The position numbers were made by a program, and so were the translations under genes. Positions 1-7,569 of a stretch of DNA of 64,000 bases are shown piece by piece; position 1 is the first letter of the stretch; the number at the start of each line of letters is the position of its first letter. The notes under the pieces are model-generated. The model did no database searches and had not been told where the DNA came from. It worked only from the letters and a program-made list of their open reading frames with translations. The stretch comes from Marinobacterium arenosum (GTDB lineage: Bacteria > Pseudomonadota > Gammaproteobacteria > Pseudomonadales > Balneatricaceae), in contig NZ_JAILYN010000007.1 of the NCBI RefSeq assembly GCF_019795155.1, forward strand, positions 62,001 to 126,000, written 5' to 3'.

Positions 1-1
1 G

Positions 2-736
2 ATCCACCGTGACGGGCTGGACTGGCCGGAGATGTTGCCGACCATGCAGCGCTACAGCAAGACGCTGATCGAATTCGGATTTCCACCCTGTCCGGGCAAC
101 ATCATGGTGTCCAATCCGCAATGGGTGAAGTCGCTGGGCGACTGGACCCAGATGCTCGGCGACTGGTCGGCCCGTTGCGATGGCGATTCACTGCTGAACC
201 TGGCGATCGCCGTCGACGGCAAGCCGGTGGCCGGCAACCCGGCAATCTTCAAGGCGGGCCGTAACTGGTTCCTGCGCCACCTGCGCAATAATGATCTGTT
301 TTTCTCACACTTCGCCAAGGCATCGCTGGAGTTCGATACCCCGCTGACCTTCTTCGGCAACCTGAAGGAGAAGGGCGAACTGGATATCAAGAAAGGCGGC
401 ATCTTCCCGATCGTGCACGGCGTGCGCACCCTGGCGCTGGAGCACCGGATTCTGGCCACCAATACCTTCAAGCGGATCGAGGCGCTGGTGGAGGCCGGCC
501 AGATGGAGCAGAAACATGCCAAGGATCTGGCCGAGGCGCTGAGCCTGTTTGTCGAGTTGCGGCTGCGTCAGCAGATCAAGCGGGTCGACAGCAGCGAGGC
601 GGGCATAGACCAAACGCCTAATATCATCGAGCTGCAATCGCTGAATAAAATGGAGCGAGACCTGTTGCGCGATGCCCTGCATATCGTCAAGGGGTTCAAG
701 AAGCATCTGGCGCTGAGATACCACTTGGGGAGCTGA
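2..736 (+). CDS. DUF294-type nucleotidyltransferase-like signalling protein, C-terminal part (5' truncated)
   Basis: The reading frame is open from base 2, so the gene begins outside the window and only about 244 C-terminal residues are visible. The visible part matches the end of the DUF294 family: a nucleotidyltransferase-like segment (FGFPPCPGNIMVSNPQW) followed by the helical 'substrate-binding' DUF294_C region (FGNLKEKGELDIKKGGIFP, then helices to the stop). Full-length members usually carry cyclic-nucleotide-binding and CBS domains upstream; that is family knowledge, not seen here. The exonuclease gene follows after 4 bases. The pairing of DUF294 protein and DEDDh exonuclease is common in gammaproteobacteria and suggests co-transcription. 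The substrate is unknown. Confidence 0.8.
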   Translation: MHRDGLDWPEMLPTMQRYSKTLIEFGFPPCPGNIMVSNPQWVKSLGDWTQMLGDWSARCDGDSLLNLAIAVDGKPVAGNPAIFKAGRNWFLRHLRNNDLFFSHFAKASLEFDTPLTFFGNLKEKGELDIKKGGIFPIVHGVRTLALEHRILATNTFKRIEALVEAGQMEQKHAKDLAEALSLFVELRLRQQIKRVDSSEAGIDQTPNIIELQSLNKMERDLLRDALHIVKGFKKHLALRYHLGS

Positions 737-740
737 GCGG

Positions 741-1370
741 ATGATCATTCCGAAAACGATCAGAAAGTTCAAAGAGCGTATCGACCATCGGAGCGGCCCT
801 TACGGTTATTTGTTTCAACCCTACGACGGCGACGAAGTGGTGTCGCTCGATTGCGAAACCACCTCGCTGGATATCAAGAAAGGCGAGATCCTGTCGATCG
901 GCGCGGTCCGCATCAAAGGCCGTAAGGTGATGACCAGCGAGCGGCTGGATATCAAGTTGCAGCCGCCCGAGTCATTGAGCGGCGACTCGATCAAGATCCA
1001 CAAGTTGCGCGCCAGTGACCTATGTGACGGCATCACGCTGGACGAGGCGCTGGACCAGGTGCTGGAGTTTGTCGGCAACCGGCCGATCCTCGGCTATTAC
1101 GTCAACTACGATATGCGCATGCTGGAGAAATTCATCCGGCCGCGCTTCGGCTTCGGTCTGCCGAACAAGGCGATCGAGCTGTCCCATGTCTACCACGACA
1201 TCATCAAATGGAAAGCGGTGGGCGGTAATGTCGACCTGCGTTTCGACACCATCGCCAGTCAGCTTGACCTGCCGATTCTCGAGCGTCACACGGCGCTGGG
1301 GGATGCCATCACCGTGGCCCTGATGTATGTGCGACTGAAATATGGCGAGGCGCCGGCAGCACACTATTAG
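741..1370 (+). CDS. 3'-5' exonuclease, DnaQ-like DEDDh family
   Basis: A 209-residue protein with the three exonuclease motifs of the DEDDh superfamily: ExoI SLDCETTSLD near residue 36, ExoII GYYVNYDMRMLEKF near residue 117, and ExoIII ERHTALGDA with the catalytic His and Asp near residue 180. It should remove nucleotides from 3' ends of DNA or RNA using two metal ions. It starts 4 bases after the DUF294 gene, so the two are likely one operon. It lacks extra polymerase or helicase domains. The specific nucleic-acid substrate cannot be told from sequence. Confidence 0.88.
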   Translation: MIIPKTIRKFKERIDHRSGPYGYLFQPYDGDEVVSLDCETTSLDIKKGEILSIGAVRIKGRKVMTSERLDIKLQPPESLSGDSIKIHKLRASDLCDGITLDEALDQVLEFVGNRPILGYYVNYDMRMLEKFIRPRFGFGLPNKAIELSHVYHDIIKWKAVGGNVDLRFDTIASQLDLPILERHTALGDAITVALMYVRLKYGEAPAAHY

Positions 1371-1547
1371 TCGTTGCCCCGTTGTTCGCCTTCTCGGCCC
1401 TGCCATCGCGTCACATTACCGTCGACCTGAATCGGTGATTAATCTAAGGGCGCGATGCGGGGCGGAATCTGCTATTCTGGCCAGCCGGCTGGCGCCGGCT
1501 GTGATCCCGTCTGTAGAGCGGCCATCCTGAACGGCGGTTTAGGATGT
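1371..1547. other. Intergenic region before the fliE promoter
   Basis: No convincing gene lies between the exonuclease stop and the sigma-54 site. One clear structure is an inverted repeat, CAGCCGG at 1482-1488 and CCGGCTG at 1495-1501, with a 6-base loop. No T-run follows it, so it is not a convincing intrinsic terminator. Activator sites for an FlrC/FleR-type enhancer-binding protein could lie here or downstream, but none is recognisable by eye. Confidence 0.4.
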
Positions 1548-1563
1548 TGGCTTGATGCTTGCA
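1548..1563 (+). promoter_or_regulatory. Sigma-54 (RpoN) promoter for fliE operon
   Basis: TGGCTTGATGCTTGCA matches the sigma-54 consensus TGGCACG-N4-TTGCW at 10 of 12 fixed positions. The invariant GG (1549-1550) and GC (1561-1562) have the required 10-base spacing. A start site near 1574 would give a leader of about 120 bases before fliE. Class III polar flagellar operons starting with fliE are classically RpoN- and FlrC/FleR-dependent, which fits. No rpoN or flrC gene lies in the window. Confidence 0.8.
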
Positions 1564-1692
1564 TAAGACTACTTTCGATAGGGTTAAACAGCTGTTTTAA
1601 GCCAATTTATTGGCGTTATGGGGCGTTGTCGGTCTTGATGGGCGGGTGTTGCTCTCTATAATGTCAATTAATTGCCGAATTTAGGGGGCGGA

Positions 1693-2034
1693 ATGGTCGA
1701 TCGTGCGGATATAAACAGTGTGCTGGCGCAGATGCGGGCGATCCGGGCACAGATGGATCCGACCAGCACCATCCAGCCGGTACGCGCTGAACCGGATCTT
1801 CGCGCAGAACGGAGCAGCTTTGGCGACCTGTTGAAGAATGCGGTCGATAAAGTCAACGAGACCCAAACCGAAGCCAAAAAATTGTCGGTTGCCTATGAAA
1901 AAGGGGATCCGACCGTGGACCTGCCCGAAGTAATGATCAGCATGCAGAAAGCCTCGGTTTCCTTCCAGGCGATGGTTCAGGTGCGCAACCGGCTGGTAAC
2001 GGCGTACGAAGATATCTCCAAAATGCCGATTTGA
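1693..2034 (+). CDS. fliE: Flagellar hook-basal body protein FliE
   Basis: A 113-residue protein with the family C-terminus LPEVMISMQKASVSFQAMVQ followed by RNRLVTAYEDISKMPI. FliE joins the MS ring to the proximal rod and is the first protein exported by the flagellar apparatus. The ATG at 1693 was chosen over the in-frame TTG at 1672 because AGGGGGCG stands just before it and the residues between add nothing typical. It is the first gene behind the sigma-54 promoter and is followed by fliF, the standard class III order. Confidence 0.95.
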   Translation: MVDRADINSVLAQMRAIRAQMDPTSTIQPVRAEPDLRAERSSFGDLLKNAVDKVNETQTEAKKLSVAYEKGDPTVDLPEVMISMQKASVSFQAMVQVRNRLVTAYEDISKMPI

Positions 2035-2083
2035 ATATTGCGGCTGTTGTTAATTCCAACGGGTGAGTGGCGCGAGTTAGTTG

Positions 2084-3760
2084 ATGGCGGATAATCCGGC
2101 AAAACTTGGTACTGATAAAGGCAATCCGGTTATCGGATTCAACCGCCTGGGCATTGTACGCCAGGTAGGCCTGATGATCGGTCTGGCTGCCAGTATTGCC
2201 ATCGGTTTCGCCGTGGTGCTCTGGTCCCAGAAACCCGAGTACCGGGTGCTGTTCAGCAATCTCAGTTTCGCCGACGCCAACCAGGTGATCGAGCAGCTGC
2301 GCCTGTATAACCTGCCGTATAAATTCGATGCCGATGGTCGAGCGATCCTGGTGCCGCAGGAGCAGGTGCACCAGGCGCGACTGCGGCTGGCGGCGGAAGG
2401 CTTTACCGCCGACAAGACGGTCGGCTTCGAACTGCTAGACCAAGAACAGGGGCTGGGTACCAGCCAGTTCATGGAAACCACCCGTTTCAGGCGAGGCCTG
2501 GAAGGGGAGTTGTCACGCACCATTGCCAGTCTGATCTCGGTACGCAGTGCCCGGGTCCACCTCGCGATCCCAAAAGAATCGGTGTTTATTCGTGACGCGC
2601 GCAAGCCGCGCGCGTCGGTGTTCGTCGAGCTGTTTGCCGGCCGCAAGCTGGAGCGTAACCAGGTGGCGGCCATCGCCAACCTGGTGGCGTCCAGTATCCC
2701 CGAACTGGACGCCAAGGATGTCACCGTGGTCGACCAGCGCGGCCATCTGCTGAACACCCGCGAGATTGACGGCGACGTGGTACTGGCCGCCAAGCAGATG
2801 GAGTACACCCGCAAGGTCGAGGAGACGCTGCTTAACCGGGTCAACAGTATTCTGCAGCCGGTGGTTGGCATGGGTAAGTTCCGTGCCGAGGTGTCGGCCG
2901 ATATCGACTTTACCGAAGTCGAGCAGACCGACGAGATGTTCAACCCGGACCTGCCGGCGCTGCGCTCCGAACAGACGCTGGACGAGAACCGGGTAGGCGG
3001 CAATGCGCCGGTCGGTATTCCCGGCGCCCTGTCGAACCAGCCGCCGGGCGCTTCGGCGGTGCCGGAGGAGGCGGTCGGTGAGGGGGCTAACGCGGTCGCC
3101 AAGGCCCAGGCCGGCAGTAGCCGTAAGCAGGCGACCCGCAACTTCGAGCTGGATCGTTCGATCAGCTATACCAAGCATCAGCTGGGCCGGGTGCGTCGTC
3201 TGACCGTGGCGGTGGTGGTGGATGACCTGAGCGCCCTCAATTCGCAGAGTGGTGCGGTCGAGCGTCAGCCATGGAGCGAGAGCGAGCTGGAGCGGCTGCG
3301 CGTGCTGGTCCAGGATGCGGTGGGCTACTCGGCGGTACGTGGCGACAGCATCAATGTGGTGAACTCGCCGTTTGTGCCGCCGGAGATGGATGTCGTCGAG
3401 GACGCGCCTTTCTGGATGCAGGACTGGTTCTGGGATGTGGTGAAGCAGGTGCTGGCGGTGCTGTTCGTGCTGCTGCTGGTGTTCGGCATCCTGCGGCCGA
3501 TCCTGCGTTCGCTGGCGGTCACCGGTACCGAGGGCAAGGTCACCGGGCTCGGCGCGGCCGGTGATGTAATGGCCGAACTGGAAGGGTTGGAGGAGGCCGG
3601 CATCGCCGACGACCAGATTACCTTCGGCAGCGACGAGGGGTTGCTGCCGACCCCCAATCAGAGTTTCGATTATCAGATCAATGCCATTCGCAGCCTGGTG
3701 GCCGAAGATCCGGCCCGGGTGGCGCAGGCTGTAAAACAGTGGGTCGCAGAGGATGAGTGA
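2084..3760 (+). CDS. fliF: Flagellar MS-ring protein FliF
   Basis: A 558-residue inner-membrane protein that oligomerises into the MS ring on which the C ring and export gate assemble. Two membrane segments are visible: VGLMIGLAASIAIGFAVVLW near residue 25 and VVKQVLAVLFVLLLVFGILR near residue 455. Between them lie the periplasmic ring-building motifs, including the YscJ/FliF stretch RVLFSNLSFADANQVIEQL. The C-terminal tail that binds FliG ends NAIRSLVAEDPARVAQAVKQ. ATG 2084 is preferred over the adjoining TTG 2081. Its stop overlaps the fliG start by 8 bases, implying translational coupling. Confidence 0.97.
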   Translation: MADNPAKLGTDKGNPVIGFNRLGIVRQVGLMIGLAASIAIGFAVVLWSQKPEYRVLFSNLSFADANQVIEQLRLYNLPYKFDADGRAILVPQEQVHQARLRLAAEGFTADKTVGFELLDQEQGLGTSQFMETTRFRRGLEGELSRTIASLISVRSARVHLAIPKESVFIRDARKPRASVFVELFAGRKLERNQVAAIANLVASSIPELDAKDVTVVDQRGHLLNTREIDGDVVLAAKQMEYTRKVEETLLNRVNSILQPVVGMGKFRAEVSADIDFTEVEQTDEMFNPDLPALRSEQTLDENRVGGNAPVGIPGALSNQPPGASAVPEEAVGEGANAVAKAQAGSSRKQATRNFELDRSISYTKHQLGRVRRLTVAVVVDDLSALNSQSGAVERQPWSESELERLRVLVQDAVGYSAVRGDSINVVNSPFVPPEMDVVEDAPFWMQDWFWDVVKQVLAVLFVLLLVFGILRPILRSLAVTGTEGKVTGLGAAGDVMAELEGLEEAGIADDQITFGSDEGLLPTPNQSFDYQINAIRSLVAEDPARVAQAVKQWVAEDE

Positions 3761-4775
3761 CGACGCGGAAAGCTCCATCGTGGGGCTCAGCAATGTTGAA
3801 AAAGCAGCCATCCTGCTGATCAGTCTGGGCGAGTCGGACGCGGCCGAAATCCTCAAGCATCTGGGGCCGAAGGAGGTGCAGTTGATCGGCGAGGCGATGG
3901 CCAAGCTCGACAACGTACCCCAGACCCGGGTCGAGGCGGTGGTGGGAGCCTTTATGGACCAGGTATCCGACCAGACCGGTATCGGCATCAACAACGACCG
4001 CTACATCCGGGCGATGCTGAACCAGGCGCTGGGTGAGGAGAAGGCCAAGACCCTGCTCGACCGGATCCTGATGAACACCAATACCTCCGGCCTGGATACC
4101 CTGCGCTGGATGGAGCCGCGCCAGATCGCCGAGATCATCCGTTTCGAGCACCCGCAGATCCAGGCGGTGGTGATCGCCTTCCTTGATGCCGACGTGGCGG
4201 CCAATGTGCTGTCGTTCTTCGATGAGAAAGTGCGGCTCGACGTGCTGATGCGTGTGGCGGCGCTGGATCGGGTGCAGCCGCAGGCGTTGCAGGAACTGAA
4301 CGATATTCTCGAGCGCCAGTTCAGTGGCGGTGCCGCCGGCAGCCAGTTGGCGTCGCTGGGCGGCGTGCAGTCCGCCGCCAATATCATGAACTTCATCGAT
4401 TCGTCGGTCGAAGTGGAGATGATGGAAGGCATCAAAGAGGTGGACGAGCATCTGGCAACCCAGATCCAGGACCTGATGTTCGTATTCGACAACCTGGTCG
4501 ACGTGGACGACCGCGGTGTCCAGGTTATCCTGCGCGAAATCTCCACCGACGTGCTGGTGGTGGCGTTGAAAGGGGCCGAAACCGCCCTGCAGGAGAAGAT
4601 TTTCCGCAATATGTCCAAGCGTGCCTCCGAGCTGCTGCGTGATGATCTGGAGGCGAAAGGGCCGGTACGGGTCAGCGAAGTGGAAGAGGCCCAGAAAGAG
4701 ATCCTCACCGTTGCCCGTCGCCTGGCCGACGAAGGCGAGATTATGCTCGGCGGCAGTGGCGAGGAGATGATCTGA
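3753..4775 (+). CDS. fliG: Flagellar motor switch protein FliG
   Basis: A 340-residue C-ring protein that binds FliF through its N domain and contacts the stator through its C domain. Visible family features are the N-domain start VEKAAILLISLGE, the middle EHPQIQAVVIAFLD segment with the EHPQ motif (near residue 132), and the charged torque helix LDVDDRGVQVILREIS-like stretch near residue 250. It overlaps fliF by 8 bases. A small ORF starts on its stop codon (TGATG at 4773-4777) with GAGGAG placed upstream, so the join to fliH is unusual. Confidence 0.97.
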   Translation: MSDDAESSIVGLSNVEKAAILLISLGESDAAEILKHLGPKEVQLIGEAMAKLDNVPQTRVEAVVGAFMDQVSDQTGIGINNDRYIRAMLNQALGEEKAKTLLDRILMNTNTSGLDTLRWMEPRQIAEIIRFEHPQIQAVVIAFLDADVAANVLSFFDEKVRLDVLMRVAALDRVQPQALQELNDILERQFSGGAAGSQLASLGGVQSAANIMNFIDSSVEVEMMEGIKEVDEHLATQIQDLMFVFDNLVDVDDRGVQVILREISTDVLVVALKGAETALQEKIFRNMSKRASELLRDDLEAKGPVRVSEVEEAQKEILTVARRLADEGEIMLGGSGEEMI

Positions 4776-4873
4776 TGAGCGCGTTGAACGGCTGGTCCGT
4801 TTGCTCGGGCACGGTGATGCGTGTGCGAAGCCGGCTGCCAGCGGTGCAACGGGATGCTCGGATAAGCTTATGA
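4775..4873 (+). CDS. Putative 32-residue ORF between fliG and fliH
   Basis: An ATG at 4775 overlaps the fliG stop by one base and has GAGGAG (4761-4766) at a good ribosome-binding distance. It reads 32 codons and stops at 4871-4873, giving an ATGA overlap with the ATG of fliH at 4870. The peptide begins MSALNGWSV and is basic ([19 protein letters not shown]); no family is recognised. It may be a real small protein, a coupling leader that carries ribosomes to fliH, or the remains of an older fliH start. The perfect joins at both ends are the main reason to list it. Confidence 0.4.
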   Translation: MSALNGWSVCSGTVMRVRSRLPAVQRDARISL

Positions 4874-5640
4874 AACGGATCGATACGCGGGTTGCCCGCA
4901 TTGCCGCCTCCGATCTGCCGGCCGAAACCGCCGGTTGGGATCTGCCCTCTGTCAGCGGTACCCGGTTGTTCGGCTTCGTGCAGCGCGAAGGCGGCCGGGT
5001 CGAGGTGGTCGAGGAGGAGTTGGCGGCGGAAAAGCTGACCGTCAGCGAGCTTGAGGAGATCCGCGAAACCGCTTATCAGGAGGGTTTTGCCGAGGGCAAG
5101 AAGGCCGGCTATGAGGTCGGTCTGCCGGAGGGGCGTGCTCAGGGCGAACAGGAGGGGCGGCAGCAGGGCTATGAAGAGGGCTTCGGTGGGGGGCGCGAGA
5201 AGGTCGAACAGCTGCAGCAGCAGTTGGCCGAGATGATCGCCCGCCAGCAGGCGCCGTTGGACGGTATCGCCGAGCAGCTGGAAAACCAGGTGGTGGAGAT
5301 GGTCTTGCAGCTGTCCCGCGCAGTGGTCGAGCTGGCAGCGGAGTTCGATCCGCAGGTGGTGCGCCAGGCGGTGCAGGAGGTGATTGACCAGCTGCCGAAG
5401 CCGCATGAAAACGTCCGCATTCGGGTGCATCCGGCTGCTGTCGATATCGTCACTGAAATGGCGCAGCGTAACCATGAGAGCTGGCAGGTGGTCGGCGATG
5501 ACAGCGTCGAGCCGGGCGGCTGCATCGTGCAGACCGCCAACACCTTCGCCGACAACACCCTGGCGCAGCGTTACCAGCAGGTGGCCAGCCAGTTGCGCGA
5601 CTACTATCTTTCCCGGCAGGACAACGGTTCGGCAGAATGA
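4870..5640 (+). CDS. fliH: Flagellar assembly protein FliH (ATPase regulator)
   Basis: A 256-residue protein that dimerises, binds FliI and links it to the export gate. The N-terminus has the ARIAASDL...GWDLPS pattern typical of FliH. The centre holds the glycine/glutamate heptad run ([18 protein letters not shown], then further EG repeats) that forms the FliH stalk. The C-terminus with [19 protein letters not shown] is the FliH/YscL-type domain. ATG 4870 was chosen because the alternative TTG at 4801 adds 23 atypical residues. It overlaps fliI by 4 bases (ATGA). Confidence 0.93.
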   Translation: MKRIDTRVARIAASDLPAETAGWDLPSVSGTRLFGFVQREGGRVEVVEEELAAEKLTVSELEEIRETAYQEGFAEGKKAGYEVGLPEGRAQGEQEGRQQGYEEGFGGGREKVEQLQQQLAEMIARQQAPLDGIAEQLENQVVEMVLQLSRAVVELAAEFDPQVVRQAVQEVIDQLPKPHENVRIRVHPAAVDIVTEMAQRNHESWQVVGDDSVEPGGCIVQTANTFADNTLAQRYQQVASQLRDYYLSRQDNGSAE

Positions 5641-6980
5641 GCCAGCTGATCGAGCGTCTGGCCGGTTACCGCACGTTAAGGTACAGCCCCGCCCGGGCCC
5701 GGATTGAAGGCCGGGTCACCCGGATGATCGGCCTGACCCTGGAGGCGGTCGGTATCCAGGTGGCCATTGGCGACTGCTGCCTGATCGAATTGAATCCCCG
5801 CGTCCGGGTGGAAGCCGAAGTGGTGGGCTTCTCCGGCGACCGGGTCTACCTGATGCCACTCGATACCATCGATGGCCTGCAACCTGGCGCGCGGGTGATT
5901 CCGGTGCAGGAGGTGGGCTCGGTACCGGTCGGGCCGGAACTGCTCGGCCGGGTGCTGAATGGCGTCGGCAAGCCGATCGACGGTCGTGGCCCTTTGCATA
6001 CCGAACAGAAGGTGGCGCTGGCCGGCGAGACCATCAACCCGCTGTCGCGTGAACCTATCCATCAGACCCTGGATGTCGGTGTTCGGGCGATCAATTCGTT
6101 GCTGACCGTTGGTCGCGGACAGCGGCTGGGACTGTTTGCCGGCAGTGGTGTCGGTAAGTCGGTGTTGCTGGGGATGATGACCCGCTTCACCGAGGCCGAG
6201 ATTATCGTGGTGGGGCTGATCGGCGAGCGAGGCCGTGAAGTTAAGGAGTTCATAGAGCATAGCCTTGGTGAGAAGGGGTTGGCCCGCTCGGTAGTGGTGG
6301 CGTCGCCGGCCGACGATTCGCCGTTGATGCGCTTGCGGGCTTCCCAGCTGACCACCCGGATCGCCGAGTATTTCCGCGATCAGGGCAAGAACGTGTTGCT
6401 GTTAATGGATTCGCTGACCCGTTATGCCCAGGCGCAGCGCGAGATCGCGCTGGCGGTGGGCGAGCCGCCGGCCACCAAAGGCTATCCGCCGTCGGTGTTC
6501 GCCAAACTGCCGAAGCTGGTGGAGCGGGCCGGCAACGGCAAGCCGGGCGGCGGCTCGGTGACTGCATTCTATACGGTGCTGACCGAAGGGGACGATCAGC
6601 AGGACCCGGTGGCCGATTCGGCAAGGGCGATTCTGGACGGTCACGTGGTGCTGTCCCGCCGGCTGGCCGAGCAGGGGCACTACCCGGCGATTGATATCGA
6701 AGCGTCGATCAGTCGTGCGATGCCATCAATTGTCGGCCAGGATCATCTGGCTAAGGCGCTGGAGTTCAAGAAACTCTATTCGAAATTCCAGCAGAATGCC
6801 GATCTGATCGCGGTGGGCGCCTACGTCGCCGGCAGCGACCCGGAAACCGATCAGGCGATCGAGCGGATGCCGGTACTGCGGGCCTTCCTGCAGCAGCGCA
6901 TGGATGAACCCCTGCCGCTGAAGCAGTGTATCCAGCAGTTGTTTATGTCGCTCGAGCCGATGCCGGGCCAGAAGAGATGA
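5637..6980 (+). CDS. fliI: Flagellum-specific ATPase FliI
   Basis: A 447-residue rotary-type ATPase related to F1 beta that powers or primes type III export. Walker A AGSGVGKS lies at residues 168-175 and the Walker B region is [20 protein letters not shown]. The typical [17 protein letters not shown] block follows. Length and order match the family. It starts inside the fliH stop and is followed by fliJ after 12 bases. It should act as a hexamer with FliH and FliJ on the cytoplasmic side of the export gate. Confidence 0.98.
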   Translation: MSQLIERLAGYRTLRYSPARARIEGRVTRMIGLTLEAVGIQVAIGDCCLIELNPRVRVEAEVVGFSGDRVYLMPLDTIDGLQPGARVIPVQEVGSVPVGPELLGRVLNGVGKPIDGRGPLHTEQKVALAGETINPLSREPIHQTLDVGVRAINSLLTVGRGQRLGLFAGSGVGKSVLLGMMTRFTEAEIIVVGLIGERGREVKEFIEHSLGEKGLARSVVVASPADDSPLMRLRASQLTTRIAEYFRDQGKNVLLLMDSLTRYAQAQREIALAVGEPPATKGYPPSVFAKLPKLVERAGNGKPGGGSVTAFYTVLTEGDDQQDPVADSARAILDGHVVLSRRLAEQGHYPAIDIEASISRAMPSIVGQDHLAKALEFKKLYSKFQQNADLIAVGAYVAGSDPETDQAIERMPVLRAFLQQRMDEPLPLKQCIQQLFMSLEPMPGQKR

Positions 6981-6992
6981 TGAGGGGGGCGA

Positions 6993-7436
6993 ATGGCAAA
7001 GCGATCTGACCGCTTGCAGTTGGTGAAGGAGTTGGCCGAGCGCAAGAAGCAGCAGGCCGATCAGTTCCTGGCCGCCAGCCGTGCCCGTACCCAGCAGGAT
7101 CAGCAAAGCCTGCAGCAGCTGCAGAACTTCCTGCTGGAGTACCAGCAGCAGTTCCAGCAGGCCGGTCAGCGTACCTTGGGTCCATCCGAGATGCAGACCC
7201 GCCAGGCGTTCATGCAAAAGATCACCAAGGCGATCGAACAGCACCGCAAAGGCATGGCGCAGAATCAGCAGGAGCTGGTTGCGGTCGAGCAGCACTGGCA
7301 GAAGAGCTATGCCCATCTCAAGGCGATGGAGGTCTTGCAGGCCAAGGCGGTCGACCAGGAGCGGGCTCAGGCCGACAAGCAGTTGCAGAAAGAGCTGGAT
7401 GAGCGCTCGCAGCGCCGCCCTCCCGACTTTTTCTGA
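6993..7436 (+). CDS. fliJ: Flagellar export protein FliJ
   Basis: A 147-residue, almost entirely helical, glutamine- and charge-rich protein of the FliJ family, predicted as a two-stranded coiled coil. FliJ acts like the gamma subunit of F1: it sits in the FliI ring and contacts FlhA. Placement directly after fliI and the start MAKRSDRLQLVKELAERK are typical. A GGGGGGCG stretch precedes the ATG. A hairpin lies just past the stop. Confidence 0.92.
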   Translation: MAKRSDRLQLVKELAERKKQQADQFLAASRARTQQDQQSLQQLQNFLLEYQQQFQQAGQRTLGPSEMQTRQAFMQKITKAIEQHRKGMAQNQQELVAVEQHWQKSYAHLKAMEVLQAKAVDQERAQADKQLQKELDERSQRRPPDFF

Positions 7437-7439
7437 TCG

Positions 7440-7458
7440 CCGGCGCTCTTCGCGCCGG
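7440..7458 (+). other. Hairpin after fliJ
   Basis: CCGGCGC (7440-7446) and GCGCCGG (7452-7458) form a perfect 7-bp stem with a TCTTC loop three bases after the fliJ stop. There is no T-run, so it may stabilise the 3' end or attenuate transcription in the 133-base gap before fliK rather than terminate it fully. Confidence 0.45.
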
Positions 7459-7569
7459 TATTGCCTTCCAGAGTCACCGCCGCAGATAAACTGTGGGCTT
7501 GCAGCTCATTCAACCTTGGCCTCTATTTTGCAGTTCTGTTGTCCAGGTTACCCTGGTGCAGGAGTCCAA

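Noticed and set aside
1622-1655. Further sigma-54-like sites just before fliE
   Set aside because: TTGGCG-GGC at 1611-1625 and TGGGC-TTGC at 1639-1652 have the GG/GC pair one base too close, a spacing that normally abolishes RpoN binding. The site at 1548 is correct.
7081-7569. FliK starting at 7081 inside fliJ
   Set aside because: The extra N-terminal residues are Ser/Arg-rich shadow translation of fliJ. The ATG at 7570 has a good ribosome site.
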